The position numbers were made by a program, and so were the translations under genes. The notes beneath the pieces were generated by a model. The model saw only the letters and a list, made by a program, of their open reading frames with translations. It had not been told where the DNA came from and did not search any database. DNA of 64,000 bases from Hydrogenophaga intermedia (lineage in GTDB: Bacteria > Pseudomonadota > Gammaproteobacteria > Burkholderiales > Burkholderiaceae_C): positions 1 to 64,000 of the forward strand of contig NZ_CCAE010000007.1 of the NCBI RefSeq assembly GCF_000723405.1. Direction: 5' to 3'. Position 1 is the first letter of the stretch. Each line of letters begins with the position of its first letter. Shown here piece by piece: positions 44,441 through 51,362 of this stretch.

Positions 44441-45676
44441 TCAGACAGCGAGCGACGGCTGCGGCGATGCGGCCGGCGGAGGGCTCGACCAGCCGGCGGT
44501 GCGCAGAAAGATGTCTTCCACCTGGCGCGCGATCTGTTGCCAGTCGAGCTGCGCGACCTGTGCGCGCGCGTGGGCCGCCGCGGCCCGCACCTGGGCAGGG
44601 TCGCGGGCCAGCACGAGCGCCTGTTGCGCCAGGCCCCGCGCGTCGTCCACGGGCAGGAGCCAGCCGTTGTGTCCCGGGCTCACCCAATCACCCGCCGCAG
44701 CGGTGTCGAACGCAAGGACCGGCAGGCCGCTGGCCAGCGCTTCGATGGTGACGTTGCCGAAGGTCTCCGTCAGGCTCGGAAAGACGAACAGATCGGCGCT
44801 GGCATAGTGCGCGGCCAGGTCTTCGCCGCGGCGCATGCCGGCGAAGTGCGCGGCCGGACATCGCTGTTGCAGCGCGGCGCGCTGCGGGCCGTCTCCCACG
44901 AAGACCAGGCGCACGTCCTCGCGTGCACCGCGCATCGCTTCGTAGGCCTGGATGACCACCTCCAGGTTCTTCTCGGCCGCCAGGCGCCCCACCGCCACCA
45001 TCACGAGGTCATCCGGGCCGGCGCCCCACGACTGGCGCAAGGCCTCGTCGCGGCGCGCCGGGCTGAAGAGCTGCGTGTCCACGCCGCGCGCGACGACCTG
45101 CACGTTCTGGAACCCGATGGCTTGAAGTTCCGCCCGCAGGCCTTGCGTAGGCACCATGGTGCAGCGCGTGAGGTTGTGGAACTTGCGCAGGTAGGCCACG
45201 ATGGGCGTCTTGAGCCAGCCCACGCCGTAGTGCTGGCTGTAGGCGTGGAAGTTGGTGCGAAAGTCGGAGGTGACGGGCAGGCGCAGGCGCCGCGCGGCCT
45301 GCAAGGCCGACCAGCCCAGCGGACCTTCGGTCGCGATGTGCACGAGATCGGGTCGGTGCAGCGTCCAGGCGCGCACCAGCGCTCCCTTGCTCGGCAGACC
45401 GAGCTTGAGGTCGGGGTAGCGCGGAATCGGCATGCCGCGCATCAGGAGTTCCTGGAAGCCCAGGTCATGGCGAGCCGCCTCTTCGCGCGCCTGGCGTGGG
45501 CGGATCAACTGCACCTGATGGTTGCGCGCGCACAAGCCCTGCACGAGCCGCGAGAGCGTGAGCGCGACGCCATTGATCTCCGGTGGCCAGGTTTCCGTCA
45601 CCACGGACAGCCGAAGCGACGGCCTTGCCGCCGGGAATTCCTCGACCAGTATGGGTTCGGCGTTCGCGCTGCTCAT
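44441..45676 (-). CDS. GT4 glycosyltransferase, probable lipid glycosylation
   Basis: 411-residue family 4 (GT-B) glycosyltransferase. N-terminal acceptor domain: LRLSVVTETWPPEINGVALT, the motif common in MgtA/SqdX-like enzymes. C-terminal donor domain: VGRLAAEKNLEVVIQAYEAM, FVGDGPQRAALQ and the EX7E motif ETFGNVTIEALASGLPV. Relatives transfer glucose, mannose or glucuronic acid, often to diacylglycerol when phosphate is short. The position between Pho boxes and phoX supports a role in replacing phospholipids, but this is inference. No signal peptide; probably a peripheral inner-membrane protein. Confidence 0.88.
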   Translation of the reverse strand: MSSANAEPILVEEFPAARPSLRLSVVTETWPPEINGVALTLSRLVQGLCARNHQVQLIRPRQAREEAARHDLGFQELLMRGMPIPRYPDLKLGLPSKGALVRAWTLHRPDLVHIATEGPLGWSALQAARRLRLPVTSDFRTNFHAYSQHYGVGWLKTPIVAYLRKFHNLTRCTMVPTQGLRAELQAIGFQNVQVVARGVDTQLFSPARRDEALRQSWGAGPDDLVMVAVGRLAAEKNLEVVIQAYEAMRGAREDVRLVFVGDGPQRAALQQRCPAAHFAGMRRGEDLAAHYASADLFVFPSLTETFGNVTIEALASGLPVLAFDTAAAGDWVSPGHNGWLLPVDDARGLAQQALVLARDPAQVRAAAAHARAQVAQLDWQQIARQVEDIFLRTAGWSSPPPAASPQPSLAV

Positions 45677-45764
45677 GGGCGCATGCTCATGCCGCTTCGC
45701 GGCAGTTTCATGACAGGGCGACGACGCGGTGACAAGCCCGTGCCACGCCGGTGACGGCGCGCTG

Positions 45765-45782
45765 TTGTCACCGTGATTTCAC
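45765..45782 (+). promoter_or_regulatory. Probable Pho box between divergent genes
   Basis: TTGTCAC, 4 bases, ATTTCAC: the 7-4-7 layout of a PhoB site, 67 bp before the TTG start of the membrane-protein gene. A CTGTCAT on the opposite strand near 45693-45699 could serve the glycosyltransferase. Confidence 0.5.
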
Positions 45783-45848
45783 AGACCCGTCCGACCATGC
45801 GCGGGTTTTCTGCCCGATTCCCTTCACTTCGACGATGGAGCGTCTGCC

Positions 45849-46451
45849 TTGAACGACTTTTTCAAGACCCTGGAGATCCAGCGCTGGGACGACCACCGCT
45901 ACTACCACCACAGCCGCATCAACCAGACGTTGCACCTGATCAGCGCGATCAGTTTCGTGATCGCGTACGTGATGCTGTGGTTCGATCCGATCATCTCGGC
46001 GCTGATCGCGTGGCTGGTGTCGATGACCTCGCGCCAGGCCGGCCACTTCTTCTTCGAGCCGAAGGGCTACGACCACGTGAACCAGGCGACGCACGAGTAC
46101 AAGGAAGAGATCAAGGTTGGCTACAACCTGCGCCGCAAGGTGGTGTTGATGAGTCTGTGGGCGCTGGCGCCGGTGCTGGTGTGGATCGACCCCGCGGTGA
46201 TGGGGCTGTTCGAGCCACACCACGACAACTGGGGGTACATCCGCCACGTGGGCACGCTGTGGCTGGGGCTGGGGATTGGCGGGCTGCTGTTCCGCACCAT
46301 TCACCTGTTCTTCCTGCAGGACATTCAGACGGGGCTGGTGTGGGCAACGAAGATCCTGACCGACCCGTTCCACGACATCAAGCTGTACCACAAGGCGCCG
46401 CTGTTCCTGCTGCGCGGTCAGCTCATCGACCCTGGGGTGGGGCATCGCTGA
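45849..46451 (+). CDS. Membrane protein in Pho region
   Basis: 200-residue protein starting with TTG (MNDFFKTLEIQRWDDHRYYH) with GGAG eight bases upstream. Four hydrophobic segments (LHLISAISFVIAYVMLWF, IISALIAWLVSMTS, VVLMSLWALAPVLVWID, VGTLWLGLGIGGLLFRTIHL). The motif RQAGHFFFEPKGYDHVNQ recalls the GH..FE motif of Mpo1/DUF962-like lipid oxygenases, and the protein is rich in His, but the match is too weak to name it. Preceded by a Pho-box-like repeat and next to a lipid-type glycosyltransferase, so a membrane-lipid role is plausible. Confidence 0.7.
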   Translation: MNDFFKTLEIQRWDDHRYYHHSRINQTLHLISAISFVIAYVMLWFDPIISALIAWLVSMTSRQAGHFFFEPKGYDHVNQATHEYKEEIKVGYNLRRKVVLMSLWALAPVLVWIDPAVMGLFEPHHDNWGYIRHVGTLWLGLGIGGLLFRTIHLFFLQDIQTGLVWATKILTDPFHDIKLYHKAPLFLLRGQLIDPGVGHR

Positions 46452-46462
46452 CATAGGTTTTT

Positions 46463-46490
46463 GGTGTTCGATGCGTTTCGCTCGAACACC
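46463..46490 (+). terminator. Hairpin after the membrane-protein gene
   Basis: Perfect 9-bp stem GGTGTTCGA/TCGAACACC, 10-base loop, 11 bp after the stop codon. No T-run follows, so it could be an RNA-end stabiliser or part of the repeat cluster, and not a true terminator. Confidence 0.4.
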
Positions 46491-46497
46491 TCGCGAA

Positions 46498-46597
46498 GCT
46501 CGCGGCCGCTGGGTGCACTGCTCCGCGAATGTCCCCCGGACGGCTGCGCCGTCCTCCTCCTTTATTTCGCTACGCAGTGCACCCAGCGTCCGCGAGC
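46498..46597 (-). repeat. Structured palindromic element A
   Basis: Outer arms 46498-46520 and 46575-46597 pair over 23 bp with one mismatch. The internal strands are 46521-46537 and 46555-46574, and the inner hairpin is GGACGGC-GCA-GCCGTCC on the minus strand. Read on the minus strand the internal strands match those of element B with one change each. It lies between two convergent genes. Confidence 0.85.
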
Positions 46598-46637
46598 AAA
46601 AGGAGCGGTGGCGCACCAACAGACCGAGTGCCAACGA

Positions 46638-46750
46638 GGTCGTCGGCGCTCGGGTGTCCGGCGTAGCGACATAAAGGAGGAGGAACGGAGCGCGCCAGCG
46701 CTCCGTTCCGGGGGACAGTCGCGGAGCCGGACACCCGAGCGCCGACGACC
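46638..46750 (+). repeat. Structured palindromic element B
   Basis: Outer arms 46638-46661 and 46727-46750 pair perfectly over 24 bp. Internal strand 1 is 46662-46681 (CGTAGCGAC then ATAAAGGAGGA), inner hairpin 46682-46709 has a 12-bp stem and loop GCCA, and internal strand 2 is 46710-46726 (GGGGGACAGTCGCGGAG). It is in opposite orientation to element A, with different arm and hairpin sequences but the same internal strands. Confidence 0.88.
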
Positions 46751-46769
46751 GGCCCCCACGGAGAAAGAC

Positions 46770-48422
46770 TCAGTGCTTCCCGAAAAACGCCGACAAGGTC
46801 TCTTTGCGCAGTTGCTTGCCAATGGCCTTGGCATCCACGCCCTCAGGCAGCGTCCACCAGCCGGCAGCCTGCATGTCCTTGCCAGCCGCCACGCAGCGTT
46901 GCACCACCTCATCGAACGCCGCGTCGTCGAAGTTCAACGCGAAGATGAAACGCCCCGTGCCCACCCAGCTCAAGGCCAGGCCATGCCAGCGCAGGTAGTA
47001 CTGGTACATCCAGTGATAACGCCCCGGCTGTGTGTAACCCAGTGTCCACACACTGTGCAGATTGGCCGCTCGCACCGGCAGGCCCGCCTCGGCCATCGCC
47101 GCGTTGAAGCGCTCGCAGCGCGCATTCCAGCGCTCGTCGCTGCCGGCGTACATCGCCTGCACCTCGGGCGTGTCCAGGCGCTGGAAGAAGGCGTGCATGC
47201 CGCCCATCACGTGCGGGTGCGAGTTGAACGTGCCGCGCGCGAAACACAGGTCCGCGGGTCGGTCGGCACGAAAGCGCTTCATCAGATCGGCGCGGCCACA
47301 CACCACGCCCACCGGGTAGCCACCGGCCACCGACTTGCCATAGGTCACCATGTCGGCCTTCACGCCGAAGTACGCCTGCGCGCCACCGGGCGCCAGGCGG
47401 AATCCCAGGAAGACCTCGTCGAAGATCAGCACGATGCCGCGCTCGGTGCAGACCTCGCGCAAGCGCTTGAGCCACTGCGTGTACGCCGCGCGGTCGTAGC
47501 CGGCGCTGCGCAGGCCGTTCATGAGGGTGGAGTCGCCCGGCGCGTTGCGGTTGGGGTGCAGGGCCTGCAAGGGGTTGATGAGCACGCAGGCGATGTCGCG
47601 GCGCGTGCGCAGCACCTGCAGGCTCCTGTCGTCCATGTCCTTGAGCGTGTAGGTCTCGCGCGGGGGCATGGGGTTGCCGGGGCCGGGCTGCACGTCCTCC
47701 CACCAGCCGTGGTACGCGCCGCAGAAGCGCACCAGGTTCTTCTTTCTCGTGTGGTAACGCGCCAGGCGCACAGCCTGCATCACGGCTTCGGTGCCGCTCA
47801 TGTGGAAGGACACCTGGTCCTGACCAGAGATGGTCTTCAGGCGCGCGATGTTGCTGGCCACCACCGGGTGGTAGGCGCCGAGCACGGGGCCGAGTTCCAG
47901 GCCGATGGCCGCACCCTCTTCCATGCAGGCCTTGTAGAAGTCCACGCCGAAGACGTTGACGCCGTAGGAGCCGGTGAGATCGAGGAAGCGGTTGCCGTCG
48001 AGGTCTTCCACCTCCACGCCACCGGCCGATCGCACGAAGGCGCCGACCTTCAGGCGCTCACGCAGGTAGGGGCTAAAGGGAAAGGGCACGCGGTAGGCGC
48101 CGGTGAGCTGCAGATCGGCCAGGCCTTCGCGCGCCTCGGCGGTCAGTGCGAGGGACTTCGCATAGCGCTCGGCGTAGCCGGCGCACAACGTCTCGAAAGC
48201 GGCGCGGCGCTGCGCGGCGAGCGCGCCGTCGGCGCCGTCGGCCTGGAAAAAGCTCGACTCGTCGAAGGCGTAGCCCGGCAGCCAGCCCGCCAGGCGCTTG
48301 GCCATGCGCGAGTGGCCCGCGAGCGAGCGGTGTTTGGCGCGCGACAAGGCCAGACGCTGCCTGAGGTAAGGCAGGGCCAGCAGCAGGGAACCGGCGGGCA
48401 AGGCGTAAGGCAGAAGGGACAT
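46770..48422 (-). CDS. Class III aminotransferase with N-terminal membrane anchor
   Basis: 550-residue PLP enzyme. The first 30 residues (MSLLPYALPAGSLLLALPYL) form a hydrophobic anchor, followed by about 100 basic residues of unknown fold, then a fold-type I aminotransferase/aminomutase domain from about residue 130 (VEVEDLDGNRFLDLTGSYGV, SFHMSGTEAVMQAVRLARYH, IFDEVFLGFRLAPGG) with PLP Lys in VTYGKSVAGGYPVG. It is close to glutamate-1-semialdehyde aminomutase-like enzymes but much longer (they have about 430 residues). Start at 48422, because an earlier Met would overlap the divergent gene's promoter. Divergent from psd, so a lipid head-group or amino-lipid role is possible. Confidence 0.85.
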   Translation of the reverse strand: MSLLPYALPAGSLLLALPYLRQRLALSRAKHRSLAGHSRMAKRLAGWLPGYAFDESSFFQADGADGALAAQRRAAFETLCAGYAERYAKSLALTAEAREGLADLQLTGAYRVPFPFSPYLRERLKVGAFVRSAGGVEVEDLDGNRFLDLTGSYGVNVFGVDFYKACMEEGAAIGLELGPVLGAYHPVVASNIARLKTISGQDQVSFHMSGTEAVMQAVRLARYHTRKKNLVRFCGAYHGWWEDVQPGPGNPMPPRETYTLKDMDDRSLQVLRTRRDIACVLINPLQALHPNRNAPGDSTLMNGLRSAGYDRAAYTQWLKRLREVCTERGIVLIFDEVFLGFRLAPGGAQAYFGVKADMVTYGKSVAGGYPVGVVCGRADLMKRFRADRPADLCFARGTFNSHPHVMGGMHAFFQRLDTPEVQAMYAGSDERWNARCERFNAAMAEAGLPVRAANLHSVWTLGYTQPGRYHWMYQYYLRWHGLALSWVGTGRFIFALNFDDAAFDEVVQRCVAAGKDMQAAGWWTLPEGVDAKAIGKQLRKETLSAFFGKH

Positions 48423-48478
48423 GGCGTTCGGGGCGTCGTGGTGTTCCCGCACTTGTATGGCCCCCGGATGACCCAACG

Positions 48479-49396
48479 ATGAAAACATTGCGACAGAACG
48501 ATCACGGCTTCGTGCAACGCCAGTTGCGCCGCCTGGCGCTCAGCGAGGACCTGAACTTCCTGCTCACCAACCGCGTGCCGCGCCTGGCGCTCACGCGCTT
48601 CATGGGCTGGTTCAGCGGCATCCGCCAACCGCTGGTGCGCGACGCCTCCATGGCCGTGTGGAAGGCCTTCACCGACCTCGACCTGAGCGATGCGAAGCAA
48701 CAGCGCTTCGACAGCCTGCACGACTGCTTCACGCGCGAACTGCGCGAAGGCGCGCGGCCCATCGACCCCAACCCCGCCGTGCTGGTGAGCCCCTGCGACG
48801 CCATCGTCGGCGCGAGCGGGCGCATCGGCGAGGACGCGCAGGCCCAGGTGTTCCAGGCCAAGGGCTTCCCGTACGCGCTCACCGATCTGCTCGGTGATTC
48901 GCCGCGCAGCCAGGCCGCCATCGACACGCTGCGCGGCGGCCAGTTCGTGACGCTGCGCCTGACCTCGGCCATGTACCACCGCTTCCACGCGCCCGAGGCG
49001 CTGCGCCTGGAGCACGTGACGCACTTCAGCGGCGACACCTGGAACGTGAACCCCATCGCGCTCAAGCGCGTGGAGCGCCTGTTCTGCCGCAACGAACGCG
49101 CCGCGCTGTTCACGCGGCTGGCCGACGGCACGCCGTTGGTGCTGGTGCCGGTGGCGGCCATTCTGGTGGCCAGCCTGCGCCTGCGCGCGCTGCCCCAGGC
49201 GCTGAACACGCGCTACCGCGGGCCGGACGAACTGCCCTGCGACGCGGCCTACGCGCGCGGACAGGAAATGGGCCACTTCGAGCACGGCTCCACGGTCATC
49301 GTGCTGGCGCCCCCGGGCTTCGCGCTGGCGGCGGGCGCGGTGCCGGGGGAGCCCATCCGCATGGGCCGGCCGCTGCTGCTGCGCGCACAGGCCTGA
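48479..49396 (+). CDS. psd: Phosphatidylserine decarboxylase
   Basis: 305-residue proenzyme that converts phosphatidylserine to phosphatidylethanolamine at the inner membrane. Conserved parts: FTRELREGARPID, LVSPCDAIVGASGRI, the His-rich LTSAMYHRFHAPE and the self-cleavage site GHFEHGSTVIVLAP, where Gly-Ser is cut to form the pyruvoyl group. The usual residue before GST is Leu or Phe; here it is His. Its start is 56 bp from that of the aminotransferase on the other strand. No pssA gene is adjacent. Confidence 0.92.
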   Translation: MKTLRQNDHGFVQRQLRRLALSEDLNFLLTNRVPRLALTRFMGWFSGIRQPLVRDASMAVWKAFTDLDLSDAKQQRFDSLHDCFTRELREGARPIDPNPAVLVSPCDAIVGASGRIGEDAQAQVFQAKGFPYALTDLLGDSPRSQAAIDTLRGGQFVTLRLTSAMYHRFHAPEALRLEHVTHFSGDTWNVNPIALKRVERLFCRNERAALFTRLADGTPLVLVPVAAILVASLRLRALPQALNTRYRGPDELPCDAAYARGQEMGHFEHGSTVIVLAPPGFALAAGAVPGEPIRMGRPLLLRAQA

Positions 49397-49412
49397 GTCG
49401 GGCGCCATAATT

Positions 49413-49437
49413 ACGCAATAGCGGAACTATATTGCGT
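49413..49437. promoter_or_regulatory. Palindromic operator upstream of hipBA
   Basis: ACGCAATA, 9 bases, TATTGCGT, a perfect 8-bp inverted repeat in an unusually AT-rich patch 90 bp before hipB. HipB-type antitoxins repress their own operon at such palindromes. A related half (CGGTATTGCCG) lies near 49463. Confidence 0.55.
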
Positions 49438-49527
49438 CATTCGGTCTTTTTCTGAATAATTCCGGTATTGCCGAAGAAATCCATGGCCCAGTCCCTGGCG
49501 CTTGATTAATTTCGGTTTGACGGAACT

Positions 49528-49857
49528 ATGGCAAGAAAACTCCCCCCCGTTGACCCCGATGTGTCCCCCCTGGCCGGGGGAGTTTCCGCGCTGGGCCTCA
49601 TCGTGCGCAACGCACGCGCCCACGGAGGCTTCCGGATCGACGACGCCGCCCAGCTCGCGGGCGTGTCCAGCGACCTCGTCTCGCGGCTCGAAAACGGCAA
49701 GCCGGTGACGACCGACAAGCTGTTCAAACTGCTCGACACCATGGGCCTGACCATGCTGGTGATGCCGCACGCCCAAGCGTCGCAAGCGCTGCGCGTGGTG
49801 CAACAGGAAACCACGGCGAACCCGACGGAGGCCCGCCATGGCGACGATCACGGGTGA
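49528..49857 (+). CDS. hipB: HipB-like antitoxin, HTH protein
   Basis: 109-residue antitoxin and autorepressor with an XRE helix-turn-helix at about residues 22-80 (GLIVRNARAHGGFRIDDAAQ, LAGVSSDLVSRLENGKPV, TTDKLFKLLDTMGL). It overlaps hipA by 20 bp, the usual hipBA coupling. The N-terminal tail (MARKLPPVDPDVSPLAG) is longer than in E. coli HipB. A palindromic operator lies upstream. The promoter region is AT-rich compared with surrounding genes, suggesting horizontal transfer. Confidence 0.85.
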   Translation: MARKLPPVDPDVSPLAGGVSALGLIVRNARAHGGFRIDDAAQLAGVSSDLVSRLENGKPVTTDKLFKLLDTMGLTMLVMPHAQASQALRVVQQETTANPTEARHGDDHG

Positions 49858-51256
49858 AGCGGCCGTCTATCGCAAGGCCGACTACACCCTGCATGTTTTC
49901 GCAGGCGACACACCCGTTGGTGAACTCGTCCAGAACCCCCTGGAAGGCAGCTTCAGCCTGAACTACCGGCACGACTGGGTGGACTCCGGGCTCGGCTTTC
50001 CCCTGGCACCCGGTCTGCCCCTGCAGACCCCACCGGCGTCGGCCGCCATTCGCCGCTTCCTGGAAAACCTGCTGCCCGAGGGCGATGCGCTCGACGACCT
50101 GTCGCGCGTGGAAGCCATCTCCAAGGGCAATGTCTTCGGCCTGATCCGCCACCTGGGCCGCGAGACCACCGGCGCCCTCAGCTTCCTGTCGCCGGGGCAG
50201 ACGCCCGGGGACATCCCGCCCCGTGCGCGCGAGATCACCAGGGAGGAACTGCAGGACCGCATCACTCGCCGCGACCAAATGCCCTTCACCGTCTGGGACG
50301 GCAAGGTGCGCCTGTCGGTGGCGGGCCAGCAGGACAAGCTGCTGGTGCAGAAGGTCGGCGAGCGCCTGTTCCTGGTGGATGGCTCGCTGTCATCCACACA
50401 CATCCTCAAGCCAGAACCGCTGAGGCCCTACCTGAAGCACATGGTGGCCAATGAGCACTACTGCATGCGCCTGGCCGCCCGCCTGGGGCAGCTCGCCTAT
50501 CGCCAGGCCTTGGTGGCCGATGTGGACATTCTTCGTGTGCCCGATCCGGTGCTGTGCGTGCGCCGTTTCGATCGCGCTGAACTGCCCGGGCTGGCAGTGG
50601 CTGGCTCGGCCGGCGTGGCCGACAGCGCGCTGCCACGCGTGCAACGCCGGCACGTCATCGACGGTTGCCAGGCGCTGGACCTGCCGGTGGCCATGAAATA
50701 CGAACGCAACATCGGCAGTGGCAGGGACGTCGCCCACATCCGGGATGGCGCCAGCTTCGCTCGCCTGCATGCCTTGCGCCCCCGGCTCGAACACCCGGCA
50801 ACCGGCCTGCGGCACATGGGCTTCTGGTCCATCCTCACGCTGCTGCTGGGCAACAGCGACGCCCATGGCAAGAACCTGTCGTTCCATGTCGGGCCGGCGG
50901 GCCTGAGCCCATGTCCGCTGTACGACCTCGTCAGCGTGCTGCACTTCGATGGTGGCCAGATCGACCACGAGTTCGCGATGGCCTTTGGCGACGCCTTCCA
51001 CTTCCTGGACGTGGCGCCGTTCGCGTTGGCGGACCACTGCGAACGGTGCGGGATCGACCGGCGCTTCTTCGCTCGGGAACTCCGGCAACTGTGTCGGCTG
51101 GCGCAGAAGGAAGCCATGGTGGCGACACAGGACCCGATCTACACCGACGCCGAGCGAGACACCGTGATCGCGATCGCGCACGCGGTGATCACGCGTGCGC
51201 AGCGGCTCGACGCCATGGCCGATGCGATTCCGCGTTTCGACAAGGACTTGTTCTAG
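49838..51256 (+). CDS. hipA: HipA-family serine/threonine kinase toxin
   Basis: 472-residue HipA-type toxin kinase; E. coli HipA phosphorylates glutamyl-tRNA synthetase and causes growth arrest. N-terminal subdomain YTLHVFAGDTPVGELVQNP; the phosphate-loop region RLSVAGQQDKLLV; ATP contact STHILKPEP; catalytic loop LLGNSDAHGKNLSFH; metal Asp in CPLYDLVSVL. All kinase motifs look intact, so it is likely active. An insert around residues 240-290 and the C-terminal helices make it a little longer than E. coli HipA (440). Paired with the HipB-like antitoxin; sits inside the Pho region without obvious link to phosphate. Confidence 0.9.
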   Translation: MATITGEAAVYRKADYTLHVFAGDTPVGELVQNPLEGSFSLNYRHDWVDSGLGFPLAPGLPLQTPPASAAIRRFLENLLPEGDALDDLSRVEAISKGNVFGLIRHLGRETTGALSFLSPGQTPGDIPPRAREITREELQDRITRRDQMPFTVWDGKVRLSVAGQQDKLLVQKVGERLFLVDGSLSSTHILKPEPLRPYLKHMVANEHYCMRLAARLGQLAYRQALVADVDILRVPDPVLCVRRFDRAELPGLAVAGSAGVADSALPRVQRRHVIDGCQALDLPVAMKYERNIGSGRDVAHIRDGASFARLHALRPRLEHPATGLRHMGFWSILTLLLGNSDAHGKNLSFHVGPAGLSPCPLYDLVSVLHFDGGQIDHEFAMAFGDAFHFLDVAPFALADHCERCGIDRRFFARELRQLCRLAQKEAMVATQDPIYTDAERDTVIAIAHAVITRAQRLDAMADAIPRFDKDLF

Positions 51257-51294
51257 GCCCATGCATGCGCGACAAGCCTGACTTCGCCACATGA

Positions 51295-51312
51295 CTGTCA
51301 CGCGATCGTCAC
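51295..51312 (+). promoter_or_regulatory. Pho box upstream of second phoX
   Basis: CTGTCAC, 4 bases (GCGA), TCGTCAC: exact 7-4-7 spacing and good match to the PhoB half-site, 50 bp before the start codon. A weaker third half (TCGCCAC) lies one 11-bp step upstream. Confidence 0.7.
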
Positions 51313-51362
51313 GCCGCGTGTGAACGATTCGGGGTGCCACACAACACCCCACGAGGACAGGC

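Noticed and set aside
46463-46769. Possible integron attC sites
   Set aside because: No integrase or gene-cassette structure, no attC core sites; conserved parts are internal to the palindrome instead.
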